A stretch of 64,000 nucleotides of DNA from Massilia sp. Root133 (GCF_001426525.1 NZ_LMEW01000032.1:63370-127369), one strand, 5' to 3'; numbered from the stretch's first letter, positions 10,978 through 20,146 are shown. A program made the numbers and translations. The notes: generated by a model from the sequence alone, not told the origin.

Positions 10978-12132
10978 ATGAACAAAAATATTGCCATTGT
11001 CGGTGCTGGGTTTTCCGGAGCTGTCATCGCCCACCAGCTGGCCCATGCGGGCTACAACGTCGAGATCTTCGAGGCGCGCGACCACATCGCGGGCAATTGC
11101 CACTCGGAGCGCGACAGCGAGACCGGCGTCATGGTCCACGTGTATGGACCGCACATTTTTCACACCGATAACGAACGGGCGTGGGAATTCGTCAACCGTT
11201 TTTCCGAATTCATGCCCTATGTGAACCGCGTGAAGGCGATCACGAACAACCGCGTGTTCACCCTGCCGATCAACCTGCTGACGATCAACCAGTTCTTCGG
11301 CAAGACGTTCCGCCCGGCCGAAGCCCAGGCGTTCATCCAGTCGCTGGGCGACAAGTCGATCGAGAATCCGCAGACGTTCGAGGAACAGGCGCTGCGCTTC
11401 GTGGGACGCGAACTGTACGAAGCGTTCTTCAAGACGTACACGATGAAGCAGTGGGGCCTGCATCCGAGCGAACTTCCGGCCAGCATCCTGAAGCGCCTGC
11501 CCGTGCGCTTCAATTACGACGACAACTACTTCAACCACAAGTACCAGGGCATGCCGAAGGACGGCTACACGGCGCTCGTGGAAAACGTCCTGAAGGTGCC
11601 GGGCATCAAGGTGCACCTCGGGACGCGCTTCGATCCGGCGTCCAAGGCGGACTACGACCACGTGTTCTACAGCGGCCCGATCGACGCCTGGTTCAAGCAC
11701 GTGGAAGGCCGGCTGCCCTACCGCACGCTGGATTTCGAAGTCTTCCGCGACACCGGCGACTACCAGGGCAACGCCGTCATCAACTACTGCGACGATTCGC
11801 AGACCTATACGCGCATCACCGAGCACAAGCACTTCTCGCCGTGGGAACAGCACGAGCGCACGGTCTGCTACATGGAGTACAGCCGCCAGTGCGAGGAAAA
11901 CGATACGCCGTACTACCCGATCCGCCAGGCGCGCGAAAAGGCGCAGCTGGAAAAATACGTGAACCTGGCGCGCACCGAGCCGAACGTGACTTTCGTCGGC
12001 CGGCTCGGCACCTATCGCTACCTCGACATGGACGTGACCATCCACGAGGCGCTGCTCACCGCGGACAAGTTCCTCGAGGCCGCGCGCGAAAACGTCCGGA
12101 TGCCCGCCTTCGCGATCGACCCGCTGGCCTGA
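10978..12132 (+). CDS. glf: UDP-galactopyranose mutase
   Basis: A 384-residue flavoenzyme that interconverts UDP-galactopyranose and UDP-galactofuranose, supplying galactofuranose for surface glycans. The FAD-binding Rossmann motif GAGFSG is at residues 9-14, followed by IFEARDHIAGNCH, the family substrate and flavin region VYGPHIFHTDN, and the conserved C-terminal FVGRLGTYRYLDMD. Length matches the family. The open frame extends upstream, but the N-terminal homology and AGGA before it select ATG 10978. It ends in TGATCA, where the convergent GH97 stop begins on the other strand. The usual partner, a glycosyltransferase of the type found at 17844, is separated from it by three glycosidase genes. 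Confidence 0.95.
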   Translation: MNKNIAIVGAGFSGAVIAHQLAHAGYNVEIFEARDHIAGNCHSERDSETGVMVHVYGPHIFHTDNERAWEFVNRFSEFMPYVNRVKAITNNRVFTLPINLLTINQFFGKTFRPAEAQAFIQSLGDKSIENPQTFEEQALRFVGRELYEAFFKTYTMKQWGLHPSELPASILKRLPVRFNYDDNYFNHKYQGMPKDGYTALVENVLKVPGIKVHLGTRFDPASKADYDHVFYSGPIDAWFKHVEGRLPYRTLDFEVFRDTGDYQGNAVINYCDDSQTYTRITEHKHFSPWEQHERTVCYMEYSRQCEENDTPYYPIRQAREKAQLEKYVNLARTEPNVTFVGRLGTYRYLDMDVTIHEALLTADKFLEAARENVRMPAFAIDPLA

Positions 12133-14052
12133 TCAGCGGGCCTCGAGGATCACCACCGCGCCGCCCGCCCCCGCCAGTTCCAGGGCCAGGGCGTCGCGCG
12201 GCGTCACGTCCGTCGCGCGCAGTTTGACGTTGTTCGGCGTGGCGCCGTCTTCCCAGATCGTGGCCTTGTAGCGCCCGGCCGGCAGGAAGTCCAGCGGCAC
12301 GCGCTTCGTCGTCGCACCCTCGTCGGCGGACATCGCGCCCACATACCACGTCGTGCCCAGTCGGCGCGCCAGCACGATATCCTTGCCCGGCTCGCCGGAA
12401 AGGAAGCGCGTCTCGTCCCACGCCGTCGGCACCTTGCGGATGAAATCGAAGCCTTCGGCGTCGCGGTAGGCATCCGGATCGTCGGACACCATCTGCAGCG
12501 GGCTGTCGTACACCACGTACTTCGCCAGCTCCTGGCCGCGGGTGTTCTGCACGAACGGCAGCTCGGCGCGCACCTGGAACGTCGCGGGCGTGACGTTGCG
12601 GAAGCCACCCGGCGTGTAATCGAGAGGCCCGGCCAGCATGCGCGTGTACGGCAACATCAGGTTGTGCTCGGGCGTGACGAACGTCTTCATCTTGTCCCAC
12701 TCCGCGCCCAATACCCCTTCCTGCGTGATGAAGTTCGGATACGTGCGCTGCAGGCCGGCCGGGACGTAGGCGCCATGCAGGTCCAGCAGCAGGTGGCGCT
12801 GGGCCGTGGCGCGCGCGACGCGCTCGTAGAACTCGACCACGTCCTGGTCGTCGCGACTCATGAAGTCGATCTTGACGCCCTTGATGCCCCAGCGCGCATA
12901 GGTGTCGAGCACCTCGTCCATGCGCTCCCGCACGTGGTCCCAGTGGGCCCACAGGATCAGGCCCACGCCCTTCGAGGCCGCATAGCTGACCAGTTCCTGC
13001 ATGTCGATGCCGTCGGCGCTGCGGGTGATGTCCGTGGTCGGCAGCGCGACCCAGGCGTCGGCGTTGGCACCTTTGGACCAGCCCGCGTCGATCAGGTAGT
13101 ACGGGAAGCCTGATGCGGCGGCGAAGTCGATGTAGCGGCGGTAGGCCGCCATGTCCGGCTTCATGCCCATGAGCGGACCCGACCACCAGTCCCATGCGGC
13201 CTTGCCGGGCTTGACCCAGCTGAAATCGCCCTGCGGGGCGGGATTCAGGTTGCCGACCAGGTTCGAGGCGATCAGATCGCCCGGCCGGTTGCCCAGCATG
13301 ACGACGCGCCAGGCGGTCTGCAACCCGCCCTGCGATGCGTAAACGGGCGCGGCGCGTCCCGGCACCGGCGACAGATGCACGCGCAGGCCGGCGCCGTCGC
13401 GCCACAGCGACGCACCCGTGTAGCCCCCGAGGTCAGCATGGGTGATCGCGTAGGCGGTGCGGCCGGACGGCGTCGTGCACACGACCGGCACGTCGTAGCC
13501 CTTCTTGTCGTCCAGCTGGGTGATCTTCTGGCGTGCGAACGGCACTTCGTGCGCGCCGTCGAACGCCGAGATCAGGCAATCCGGGTCGCCCGCAGGCACG
13601 AAGCCCGTCTTTTCGCCGCGCAGGCGCACCGGTGCGCCGCCGTCGATGCGGTAGCGGAAGGCGACGCCGTCGTCGTAGGCGCGCACGTCCACGAGCAGGC
13701 GGCGCGTGGCATCCGCGCGGTCGCGGAACTGGAGCGTCGCGGCGCGGTAGTGGTCGCGCGCGCTCGACGCCTTGGTCGCGACGAGCGGAATGGCGCGGTC
13801 CACGCTCGTTTTGGTCACCTTCTCCAGCACGAGCGCGCCGAGGTCCGGCTGGCCGTCGAATTCGAGGCCCAGCGGCGACGCAGCGATCACCGTTTCGCCG
13901 CCGCGCGTCACGACGTAACTGCCGCCGTCCCGCGCAATCTTGATGACGGCCCGCCCGTTCGGCGACGTCACCGCGACCTGGCCCGCGGAAGCGGCGCAGG
14001 CGGCACCGCTGAAGGCGGCCAGCACCGCCAGTGTCAGCATACGAATGTTCAT
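12133..14052 (-). CDS. Glycoside hydrolase family 97 (retaining alpha-galactosidase-like)
   Basis: A 639-residue exported enzyme with a Sec signal peptide (about residues 1-20, ending ACA). It has the GH97 layout: N-terminal beta-sandwich, a TIM barrel (WDWWSGPLMG, YYLIDAGWS, GLILWAHWDH, GVKIDFMSRDDQ) and a C-terminal sheet domain. Asp396 in KIDFM sits where the nucleophile of retaining GH97 alpha-galactosidases lies, and Glu in TQEGVLGAEW is a candidate acid/base. The inverting SusB-type members use glutamates instead, so retention is favoured; substrate alpha-galactoside or alpha-glucoside is not settled. It starts one base after the stop of the GH29 gene, so both are in one operon. Confidence 0.9.
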   Translation of the reverse strand: MNIRMLTLAVLAAFSGAACAASAGQVAVTSPNGRAVIKIARDGGSYVVTRGGETVIAASPLGLEFDGQPDLGALVLEKVTKTSVDRAIPLVATKASSARDHYRAATLQFRDRADATRRLLVDVRAYDDGVAFRYRIDGGAPVRLRGEKTGFVPAGDPDCLISAFDGAHEVPFARQKITQLDDKKGYDVPVVCTTPSGRTAYAITHADLGGYTGASLWRDGAGLRVHLSPVPGRAAPVYASQGGLQTAWRVVMLGNRPGDLIASNLVGNLNPAPQGDFSWVKPGKAAWDWWSGPLMGMKPDMAAYRRYIDFAAASGFPYYLIDAGWSKGANADAWVALPTTDITRSADGIDMQELVSYAASKGVGLILWAHWDHVRERMDEVLDTYARWGIKGVKIDFMSRDDQDVVEFYERVARATAQRHLLLDLHGAYVPAGLQRTYPNFITQEGVLGAEWDKMKTFVTPEHNLMLPYTRMLAGPLDYTPGGFRNVTPATFQVRAELPFVQNTRGQELAKYVVYDSPLQMVSDDPDAYRDAEGFDFIRKVPTAWDETRFLSGEPGKDIVLARRLGTTWYVGAMSADEGATTKRVPLDFLPAGRYKATIWEDGATPNNVKLRATDVTPRDALALELAGAGGAVVILEAR

Positions 14053-14053
14053 G

Positions 14054-15574
14054 TCAGAATCCGATCTTGAAACTGGAGGCGGTCGTGGTCGGCAGGCTGG
14101 CCGGCACGTCGATCACGAGGGCGTCGTCCTGCTGCTTCCAGCGCAGCGGCGCGGTGGCGCCCACGAGCGACACCGACTTGACCGGGCGTTTCTCCAGCCC
14201 GGCCTTCGTACCGAGCGACGCGATGCGCACCTGCCCCTTCGGCTCGCCCAGCGTGATGGCGTACACGGACCCGCCCTTGGTGGTGAAGCGGATGTCGGCG
14301 GCCGTATAGTCCGCGTTTTCCTTGAATGCGCCGCCTTCCGTCTTCGTCGGGCCTTCGCCGAACGTCTTCCACGGCCGCGTGCCGTAAATGGCTTCGCCGT
14401 TGACCTGGATCCAGGCCGCCATCTCGTCGAGGAACTTGCGCGACTCGGGCGGCAGGCTGCCGTCCGGGTACTGCACGACGTTGAGGAGCAGGTTGCCGTT
14501 CTTGCTGACGATGTCCGCCAGCATGGTCACGACGTCGCGCGTGGTCTTGTACTTGTAGCCCTCGCTGTAGAACCAGTCGCCCATCGACGTGTCGGTCTGC
14601 CACGGCAGCGGCTGGATGCCGTTCATGACGCCCCGCTCGACGTCCTGCACGCCGGCCTTGCGCAGGAACTCGCCGGAGCCGATGTCCTTGTGGTTGTACA
14701 CGGCTTCCAGCTTGCCGTGCGTCTTGATGTTCTCGTTGTAGAAATTGGCGACGAGGGTCCTGCCGGTGTCGCCGAACGGAATGCCGCCGTCGGTGTAGAG
14801 CAGGTCCGGCTTGTAGTGCGTCACGAGGTCGGTGATGCGGTTGAACCATTCCTGGTGATACGCCGCGTCCTTCGTGTACCACTTATGGCCACCGCCGAAC
14901 AGCTCGTCATGCTTCGGGTGGTACAGGTCCGCGTACTGCGGATCGGCGCCGTCGTAAGGCACGCCGAGCTGCGGGAACACCTCGTCGTGGCCATGGCTCG
15001 TGCCGAACCAGCCGTAGCTCGCGCCAAGGTGCTCGGACACGCCGAAGTGCAGGCCCGCCTTGACGGCCGCCTTCTGCCAGGCGCCGACGATGTCGCGGTG
15101 CGGGCCCATCTTGACGGCGTTCCAGCGGTGGTACTTCGAATCCCACAGGTCGAAATTGTCGTGGTGGACGCCCATGCTGACGAAATACTTCGCGCCGGCC
15201 TTGGCGTACAGCGCCATCAGGGCGTCGGGATCGAATTTCTCGGCTTTCCACAGCGGGATGATGTCCTTGTAGCCGGACTTGCTCGGGTGGCCATAGTGCT
15301 TGAGGTGGTGTTCGTACTGCGGCGTGCCGTAGATGTACATATTGCGCGCGTACCAGTCGCCGGCGCGCGGCACGGCCTGCGGGCCCCAGTGCGACCAGAT
15401 GCCGAACTTGGCGTCGCGGAACCAGTCCGGCGTCTCGTATTTGTCCAGCGAGGCCGGATCGGCGGCGAACGGGCCGGCGACGTGCGTCAGCTGGACGGCC
15501 TGGTCGGCAGCGGATGCCAGCGGACCGGCGAACACGCCGCACAGGATGAGGGTGGAAAGAAGTGAGCGGCGCAA
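14054..15574 (-). CDS. Alpha-L-fucosidase, GH29 (TTG start)
   Basis: A 506-residue exported fucosidase that should remove terminal L-fucose from glycans. No ATG fits the N-terminus: a TTG at 15574 preceded by AAGGAG and six bases opens a clean Sec signal peptide (RRSLLSTLILCGVFAGPLASA) and is chosen. GH29 features are present: FGIWSHWGPQ, DWYARNMY, GVHHDNFDLWDS and DLLYTDGGIPF, where Asp262 is the likely nucleophile. A C-terminal beta-sandwich follows (VYAITLGEPKG). It leads a two-gene unit with GH97. A CTATAACGTACA motif in its promoter region recurs before the other fucosidase gene at 52953. Confidence 0.92.
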   Translation of the reverse strand: MRRSLLSTLILCGVFAGPLASAADQAVQLTHVAGPFAADPASLDKYETPDWFRDAKFGIWSHWGPQAVPRAGDWYARNMYIYGTPQYEHHLKHYGHPSKSGYKDIIPLWKAEKFDPDALMALYAKAGAKYFVSMGVHHDNFDLWDSKYHRWNAVKMGPHRDIVGAWQKAAVKAGLHFGVSEHLGASYGWFGTSHGHDEVFPQLGVPYDGADPQYADLYHPKHDELFGGGHKWYTKDAAYHQEWFNRITDLVTHYKPDLLYTDGGIPFGDTGRTLVANFYNENIKTHGKLEAVYNHKDIGSGEFLRKAGVQDVERGVMNGIQPLPWQTDTSMGDWFYSEGYKYKTTRDVVTMLADIVSKNGNLLLNVVQYPDGSLPPESRKFLDEMAAWIQVNGEAIYGTRPWKTFGEGPTKTEGGAFKENADYTAADIRFTTKGGSVYAITLGEPKGQVRIASLGTKAGLEKRPVKSVSLVGATAPLRWKQQDDALVIDVPASLPTTTASSFKIGF

Positions 15575-15597
15575 TTCGGTCTCCTTGGTTTTTAATC

Positions 15598-15609
15598 TAT
15601 AACGTACAG
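15598..15609. promoter_or_regulatory. CTATAACGTACA motif upstream of GH29 gene
   Basis: This 12-base string lies 24 bases before the TTG start of the fucosidase and is repeated exactly at 52898-52909 before the second fucosidase gene. It is a near-palindrome around a central CG, the style of LacI-family operators. Function is inferred from the recurrence. Confidence 0.4.
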
Positions 15610-15648
15610 CCGCGATTATAGATGCACCCAAGGAGTCCCCGCAACAGC

Positions 15649-17766
15649 TTATTTTGTCCGCGCAACGGTGACCGCCTTCCTTCCTTCCAGCGCCAGCTCG
15701 TAGCGCCGCTCGCCGATCCTGCGGATCGTCCCGCCGTCGCTGCGGGGTGCGCTCGCACTCGTGAACCGCAGGACGCCCTGCCCTGCCACGGGCGTCACCC
15801 GGATCGTCTTGGCGTCCGCGTACACGGCGATGTCGCCGTGCGGCGTCGGCACCTTCCCGTCGATCCATGCGAGGCCGCCCAGGTCCGGCTCGACGACATA
15901 AGCCGCGTAACCGGGCTGCGTCGGCTTCACGCCCAGGTAGTATTTGCCGAGCAGGTAGAGCGGGCTCGCGCCCCAGGCGTGGCACAGGCTCATGCCGAAC
16001 GGCTTGCCGTACATCGCGTAGCGCGCGACGCCCTCCACCTTCGGATCGTACTGCTCCCAGAAGCAGGTCGCGCCCGCACGCAGCATGCCGCCCCAGTAAT
16101 CCTTGATCTGGCCCGTGACGTAGCGCTGCTGCCCGCTTTCCGCCAGCGCCGCGAGTTCGTAGAAGCGCATGTACGGGGTCGTGATCTTCGGCACCGTGTC
16201 GCTCTTGAGGACGTTGCGGCGCACGGCGGCCGCCTGCGCGTCGTCCAGGTAGCCGAACATCAGCGCGAACATGTTCGGATGGCGCGTGACGAGCGGGTCG
16301 ATCCTGCCGTCCTTGCGGCCGTGGATGAATACCTGCCGGCGCGGGTCCCAGAACGCGGCCATGATCTTCGCCTTCAGGTCCGCGGCGAGCTGGCGGTACG
16401 TGGCGGCCTTCGCGTCGTCGTGCGCGAGCGCGGCGCAATCGGCCATCGCCTCGAGACTCCTGGCGAACAGCAGCTGGATGACGGCCAGCTCGCCGTCCTT
16501 GGGCATGTCGGCCCAGTCGACGAACACCCAGTCGCCCGGCAAGCCTTCCAGCATGCCGTTCGCGTTGCGGCGCGCGAGCACGAAGTCCATCAGGGTCGTC
16601 ATGCGCGGGTAAACGCTCTTCACGAAGTCCGCGTCGCCCGTGTACTGGTAGTAGTCGCGGATGCCGATGAACCAGTACAGGGAGTAATCCAGGATCGTGT
16701 TGATGTGCATGTCGACCGGATCCGCGCCGCGCAGCGCCCACGTCGTCCGCTTGACCGTATCGCTGTCGAAGAACGTGTAGTAGTTCATCAGGTAGGTCTG
16801 CACGGCATCGCCGGACCAGACCCAGTGGTCGCGCTTGACGCCGTCGATGAAGAATTCGCGCGTGTTCAGCTCCAGCGTGCGCTGGGCGACGTCCCAGATC
16901 CGGTTCAATTCGTCGTCGGAACTCTTGAACGTGCCGCGGTGCGCGACCGGCAGGTATTCGTACAGCAGCGCCACATCGTCGATATGTATGCCGCCATCGA
17001 AGCGGATGTTCACGTAGCGCATGGCGCGCGACGTGGGCGCGACGAAGTCGCCGCGGTGGTCCGCGAGGGTGAAGCGGTCGAGGGTTTCGGCGCCCTCCAC
17101 GGACAACGCTTCCTCTTTCGACTCGCCGTAGTACAAGGCGATCTTGCCGCTGCCCGCGAGGTTCTTCAGCTTGACGAAGCCCGTCGTCTCCCGGCCGAAG
17201 TCGACGAGGATGGCGCCCTCCGCGCGCGTGACGGCGACGGCCGGGATCTCGCGGGTGGGCAGGCGGTAGCGGGATGGCGGCGTGTCCGGCGCGGCGAGGT
17301 TCCAGTGCGCCGCATGGGCCGTCGGCGCACCGGGACGCGGACCGACCGACCATGACGCGTCGGAGCGGATCGTCCTGCCCTGCACGAACACGGCCGGCGG
17401 CGAGGCCGCGTTATAGACCTGCAGGTTGAGCGTGTGCTTGCCGGCGGGGACGCGCACGTGGCGCTGGTCGCCATGCACGAACCGGCCGTCGATGGCGACG
17501 TTGTGGATGCCTTCGACGGCGATGTCGATGTCTTCCGGCGCGGCCAGGTCGACCTGCCGGATGAAGTTCACCTGCGGCTGGTGGTTGTACAGGCGCCAGA
17601 ACGGGGGCCAGGCGACGTCGCGCTCGACGCGCTGCGCCTGCATCCGGTTGGAGAGCCAGATCTCGAAATCGCCCGGGGACCAGATCCAGGTCGCCGTGCC
17701 CTGCGCTCCCGCGAGGCCGCAGACGAGCGACAGCAGGAGACCGATGAAGAGTGAATACATGCGCAT
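15649..17766 (-). CDS. Alpha-L-rhamnosidase-like glycoside hydrolase, GH78
   Basis: A 705-residue exported protein with a Sec signal peptide (MRMYSLFIGLLLSLVCGLAGA). After N-terminal sandwich domains (WIWSPGDFEIWLSNR, DFGRETTGFVKLKNLAGSG) comes an (alpha/alpha)6 barrel with FIDGVKRDHWVWSGDAVQTYLMNYY, the GH78 substrate-binding region, then GDWVFVDWADM, and TCFWEQYDP, where the Glu is a candidate base. A C-terminal domain follows. GH78 enzymes cleave alpha-L-rhamnosides, as found in pectin rhamnogalacturonan. The start could also be the ATG two codons further in. It lies between the glycosyltransferase and GH29 genes in the same direction, with 75 bases to the latter. Confidence 0.88.
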   Translation of the reverse strand: MRMYSLFIGLLLSLVCGLAGAQGTATWIWSPGDFEIWLSNRMQAQRVERDVAWPPFWRLYNHQPQVNFIRQVDLAAPEDIDIAVEGIHNVAIDGRFVHGDQRHVRVPAGKHTLNLQVYNAASPPAVFVQGRTIRSDASWSVGPRPGAPTAHAAHWNLAAPDTPPSRYRLPTREIPAVAVTRAEGAILVDFGRETTGFVKLKNLAGSGKIALYYGESKEEALSVEGAETLDRFTLADHRGDFVAPTSRAMRYVNIRFDGGIHIDDVALLYEYLPVAHRGTFKSSDDELNRIWDVAQRTLELNTREFFIDGVKRDHWVWSGDAVQTYLMNYYTFFDSDTVKRTTWALRGADPVDMHINTILDYSLYWFIGIRDYYQYTGDADFVKSVYPRMTTLMDFVLARRNANGMLEGLPGDWVFVDWADMPKDGELAVIQLLFARSLEAMADCAALAHDDAKAATYRQLAADLKAKIMAAFWDPRRQVFIHGRKDGRIDPLVTRHPNMFALMFGYLDDAQAAAVRRNVLKSDTVPKITTPYMRFYELAALAESGQQRYVTGQIKDYWGGMLRAGATCFWEQYDPKVEGVARYAMYGKPFGMSLCHAWGASPLYLLGKYYLGVKPTQPGYAAYVVEPDLGGLAWIDGKVPTPHGDIAVYADAKTIRVTPVAGQGVLRFTSASAPRSDGGTIRRIGERRYELALEGRKAVTVARTK

Positions 17767-17806
17767 GCGCGAATTGTATTCACCTTCGTCACCGGTCTTG
17801 CGCGTT

Positions 17807-17823
17807 TGGGCGATTTAATCGCC
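17807..17823. other. Perfect hairpin between glycosyltransferase and GH78 genes
   Basis: GGGCGAT-TTA-ATCGCCC, a 7-bp perfect stem with a three-base loop. It lies 20 bases after the glycosyltransferase stop on the minus strand. No U-run follows on either strand, so it may slow or end transcription only weakly, or act as a protein site. Confidence 0.4.
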
Positions 17824-17843
17824 CGGTTGAGCGATTTCTGCGC

Positions 17844-19082
17844 TCAGCCCGCGGCCTTTGCCATCCCGTCCTTCGGCGTCATGCGCGCGGTCAGTGCGGC
17901 GATCGGCAGCGGATTGACGTTCTCGGCGTTGACGACATCGTCGAAGTCCTGCTGTTCCGCCTGGGCGAGGAAGCGCTGGGCCTTGTTGCTCGGGGCGGTC
18001 GTCTGGATCAGGTGGTGCATGCTGGCGGCCGTCTTGTCCCACGACGTGTTGGCGACGATGGCGCGCATGCGTTCCTTCAGCGCGGCCTGCTGCTCGTCGT
18101 TCATGGTCAGCATGCGCTCGCAGGCGGCGATGAATTTCTCCGGCGTGTCCGCGATCGCGACGACGTCGCCGTACGGCACCTTCACGTCCGTGATCGGGGT
18201 GCTGACGGACGGCAGTTCGGCCGCCATGTATTCCAGCACCTTGGTCGGGCTGATGAACTTGGTCGACTCGTTCAGCGCGAACGGCAGCAGGCAGACGTCC
18301 CAGCCGGCCAGGAATTGCGGCAGCTGTTCGTACGTGCGCTGGCCCATGTAGTGGATGTTGTGCGCGCGCGGCAGGTTGGCCGGGTCGATCTTCACGACCG
18401 GACCCACCAGGACGATCTGCCAGTCCGGACGGGCCTGGGCGACCTGGCTTACGAGGTCAGTGTCGAAGCGCTCGTCGATGACGCCGTAGAAGCCCAGGCG
18501 CGGACGGGCGACGTGCGCCTGCTCCGGGTGGCTGTAGTCGCGGTCCAGCGCCTTCTGGAAGTGTTTTGCGTCGACGCTGCTCGAGAAGCAGTGCGCGTTG
18601 GCGTGGCGCTCGCGCTTGGACTGGTACAGGCTCGGACCGCCCGTGAAGCACAGGTCGGCGATGTTGAGCAGTGCGTTTTCGCGCTGCAGCAATTGTTTCG
18701 GGGCGTTCTTGAAGGCCGCCAGTTCGTCCATGCAGTCGTAGATGACGAGTGCCGGATCGAAGCCTTGCAGCAGCGGCAGGGCCATCGGGGTGTAGAACCA
18801 GACGACGGGACGCTCGCCTTCCGGGACGAGGTCGGCCAGCAGCGTTTGCAGCGTAGGGATCTGGTCGTCGTGGAAGCCGGGTGCCTGGATGCCGGTATGC
18901 GGCTGGCACACTGTGATGTTCGGCGCAACGGCCGTCTTCTTCAGGTGCGCCTTGCCCTCGTCATACACCGGCTCCTCGACAAACAGGATTCGGTAGTGTT
19001 CCGCCAGGCGAGTCATGAGGTGCTGGGGGCGCTGGAAGACAAAGTCCCAGCGCAGATGGCAAAACACGATCAGGGTCGGCAT
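17844..19082 (-). CDS. Glycosyltransferase, GT-B fold (glf-associated type)
   Basis: A 412-residue cytosolic glycosyltransferase. It starts LIVFCHLRWDFVFQRPQHLM, typical of a group often encoded next to UDP-galactopyranose mutase. The second Rossmann half holds RLGFYGVIDERFD, WQIVLVGPVVKIDP, NIHYMGQRTYEQLP and the donor-binding region LLPFALNESTKFISPTKVLEYMAAELP, in which the E-x7-E-like signature of GT4-type enzymes is recognisable. The acceptor and sugar donor are unknown; UDP-galactofuranose is suggested only by genetic association with glf, five kilobases away here. AAAGGA precedes the ATG. The C-terminal 40 residues are poorly conserved-looking and may be disordered. Confidence 0.85.
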   Translation of the reverse strand: MPTLIVFCHLRWDFVFQRPQHLMTRLAEHYRILFVEEPVYDEGKAHLKKTAVAPNITVCQPHTGIQAPGFHDDQIPTLQTLLADLVPEGERPVVWFYTPMALPLLQGFDPALVIYDCMDELAAFKNAPKQLLQRENALLNIADLCFTGGPSLYQSKRERHANAHCFSSSVDAKHFQKALDRDYSHPEQAHVARPRLGFYGVIDERFDTDLVSQVAQARPDWQIVLVGPVVKIDPANLPRAHNIHYMGQRTYEQLPQFLAGWDVCLLPFALNESTKFISPTKVLEYMAAELPSVSTPITDVKVPYGDVVAIADTPEKFIAACERMLTMNDEQQAALKERMRAIVANTSWDKTAASMHHLIQTTAPSNKAQRFLAQAEQQDFDDVVNAENVNPLPIAALTARMTPKDGMAKAAG

Positions 19083-19405
19083 GTTGATTTCCTTTCGCCT
19101 TGGGGCGTTCTAGTTGATCTGGATTCAAGGCCGGAACCTGATGCGTCGATGCTCTGGAAAACACCGACAGATCAGGTGCCGGACCAGTGAATCGTATCAT
19201 GCAAAATTCTTAATATTTTCATTTATGCATTGCAACATTTGCATTGGGAAACCTAGTGGACACCTTGCGGTCCGGGTCTCCCTAGGAGAGCTCGGCAGAG
19301 TGCCAAAAAATGTAGGTTCCCTCCTACGCGGACAATAGAAAAAACACTACGAAGTGGGATCATCTACGCTTGCGTGACGACGTGTGCAGTGCCGCAATAA
19401 CAGGG
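19083..19405. promoter_or_regulatory. Intergenic region with dyads upstream of glycosyltransferase
   Basis: 323 bases without a gene between the glycosyltransferase start and the end of the LytTR regulator gene. It is AT-richer than its surroundings. It holds TCTCC-CTA-GGAGA (19277-19289) and GTAGG-TTCCCT-CCTAC (19312-19327), the latter like the dyad before the KGG gene. The glycosyltransferase promoter should be here; no convincing -35/-10 pair was assigned. Confidence 0.45.
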
Positions 19406-20146
19406 TCACATCTGACGGAACTGACGGCCGTACGCCTCGCTCACGGCGAGCTTTTCGGTCCTGCCCTTGAGCAGGATTTCCATCGCCGTCCCGTCCCGGA
19501 CGATGTGGTCGATGGCCTGCAGGTTGACGATCGCGGCGCGGTGCACCTGCACGAACTGGCTGGGATCGAGCTGTTCGATCAAGGCTTTCAGCGGCAGCCG
19601 TATCAGCGCATCCCCGCCCGCCGTGGCGACACGCGTGTATTTACCGTCGGATTGGAAAAACTGGACTTCGCTCACCATCACCAGGCGCACGATATTGCCC
19701 ACGGAAGCCCTGAGCCATTTCAGGTAGGTGACGGGTGCCGGCGGGCTGGACAGTTGCCGCCAGAGATCGGCGGGCGGCCTGTTGCCGTCACGTCCGCGCG
19801 CTTTGAGGCGCTTGACCGTTTGCATCAGCCGTCCGGTATCGAGGGGCTTCACGAGATAGTCGGCGGCGCCCGTCTCGAACGCCCGCAGCGCGTGTTCGGC
19901 ATAGGCGGTGACGAACACGACCTGGGTGGCGTCCGGGATGTGGCGCGCGACTTCCAGCCCGTCCAGGCCCGGCACCTGGATGTCGAGGAACACGACGTCC
20001 GGCCGCAGGGACTCGACGAACGCCACGGCCTCGATGCCGTTCTCGGCCTCCGCGCCGATCTCCAGTTCGGGCCACAGTGCGTGCAACTGGTCGCGGAGTT
20101 CTGCACGCAGCAACGGTTCGTCTTCGACGATGAGGGCGATCGGCAT
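19406..20146 (-). CDS. LytTR-family response regulator
   Basis: A 246-residue regulator. The receiver (residues 1-120) has acidic residues Glu8/Asp9, phosphoacceptor Asp55 in VVFLDIQVPGLDG, Thr near 80 and Lys in YLVKPLD. The C-terminal LytTR DNA-binding domain (about 140-246) shows FFQSDGKYTRV, LIRLPLKALIEQLDPSQFVQVHRAAIVN and the typical end. These regulators bind pairs of direct repeats. Its ATG lies one base after the stop of the sensor kinase gene (TGACATG), so the two form an operon. Confidence 0.92.
   Translation of the reverse strand: MPIALIVEDEPLLRAELRDQLHALWPELEIGAEAENGIEAVAFVESLRPDVVFLDIQVPGLDGLEVARHIPDATQVVFVTAYAEHALRAFETGAADYLVKPLDTGRLMQTVKRLKARGRDGNRPPADLWRQLSSPPAPVTYLKWLRASVGNIVRLVMVSEVQFFQSDGKYTRVATAGGDALIRLPLKALIEQLDPSQFVQVHRAAIVNLQAIDHIVRDGTAMEILLKGRTEKLAVSEAYGRQFRQM

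Noticed and set aside
17807..17823. Hairpin as a strong terminator after the glycosyltransferase
   Set aside because: No U-run on either strand; kept only as a hairpin.
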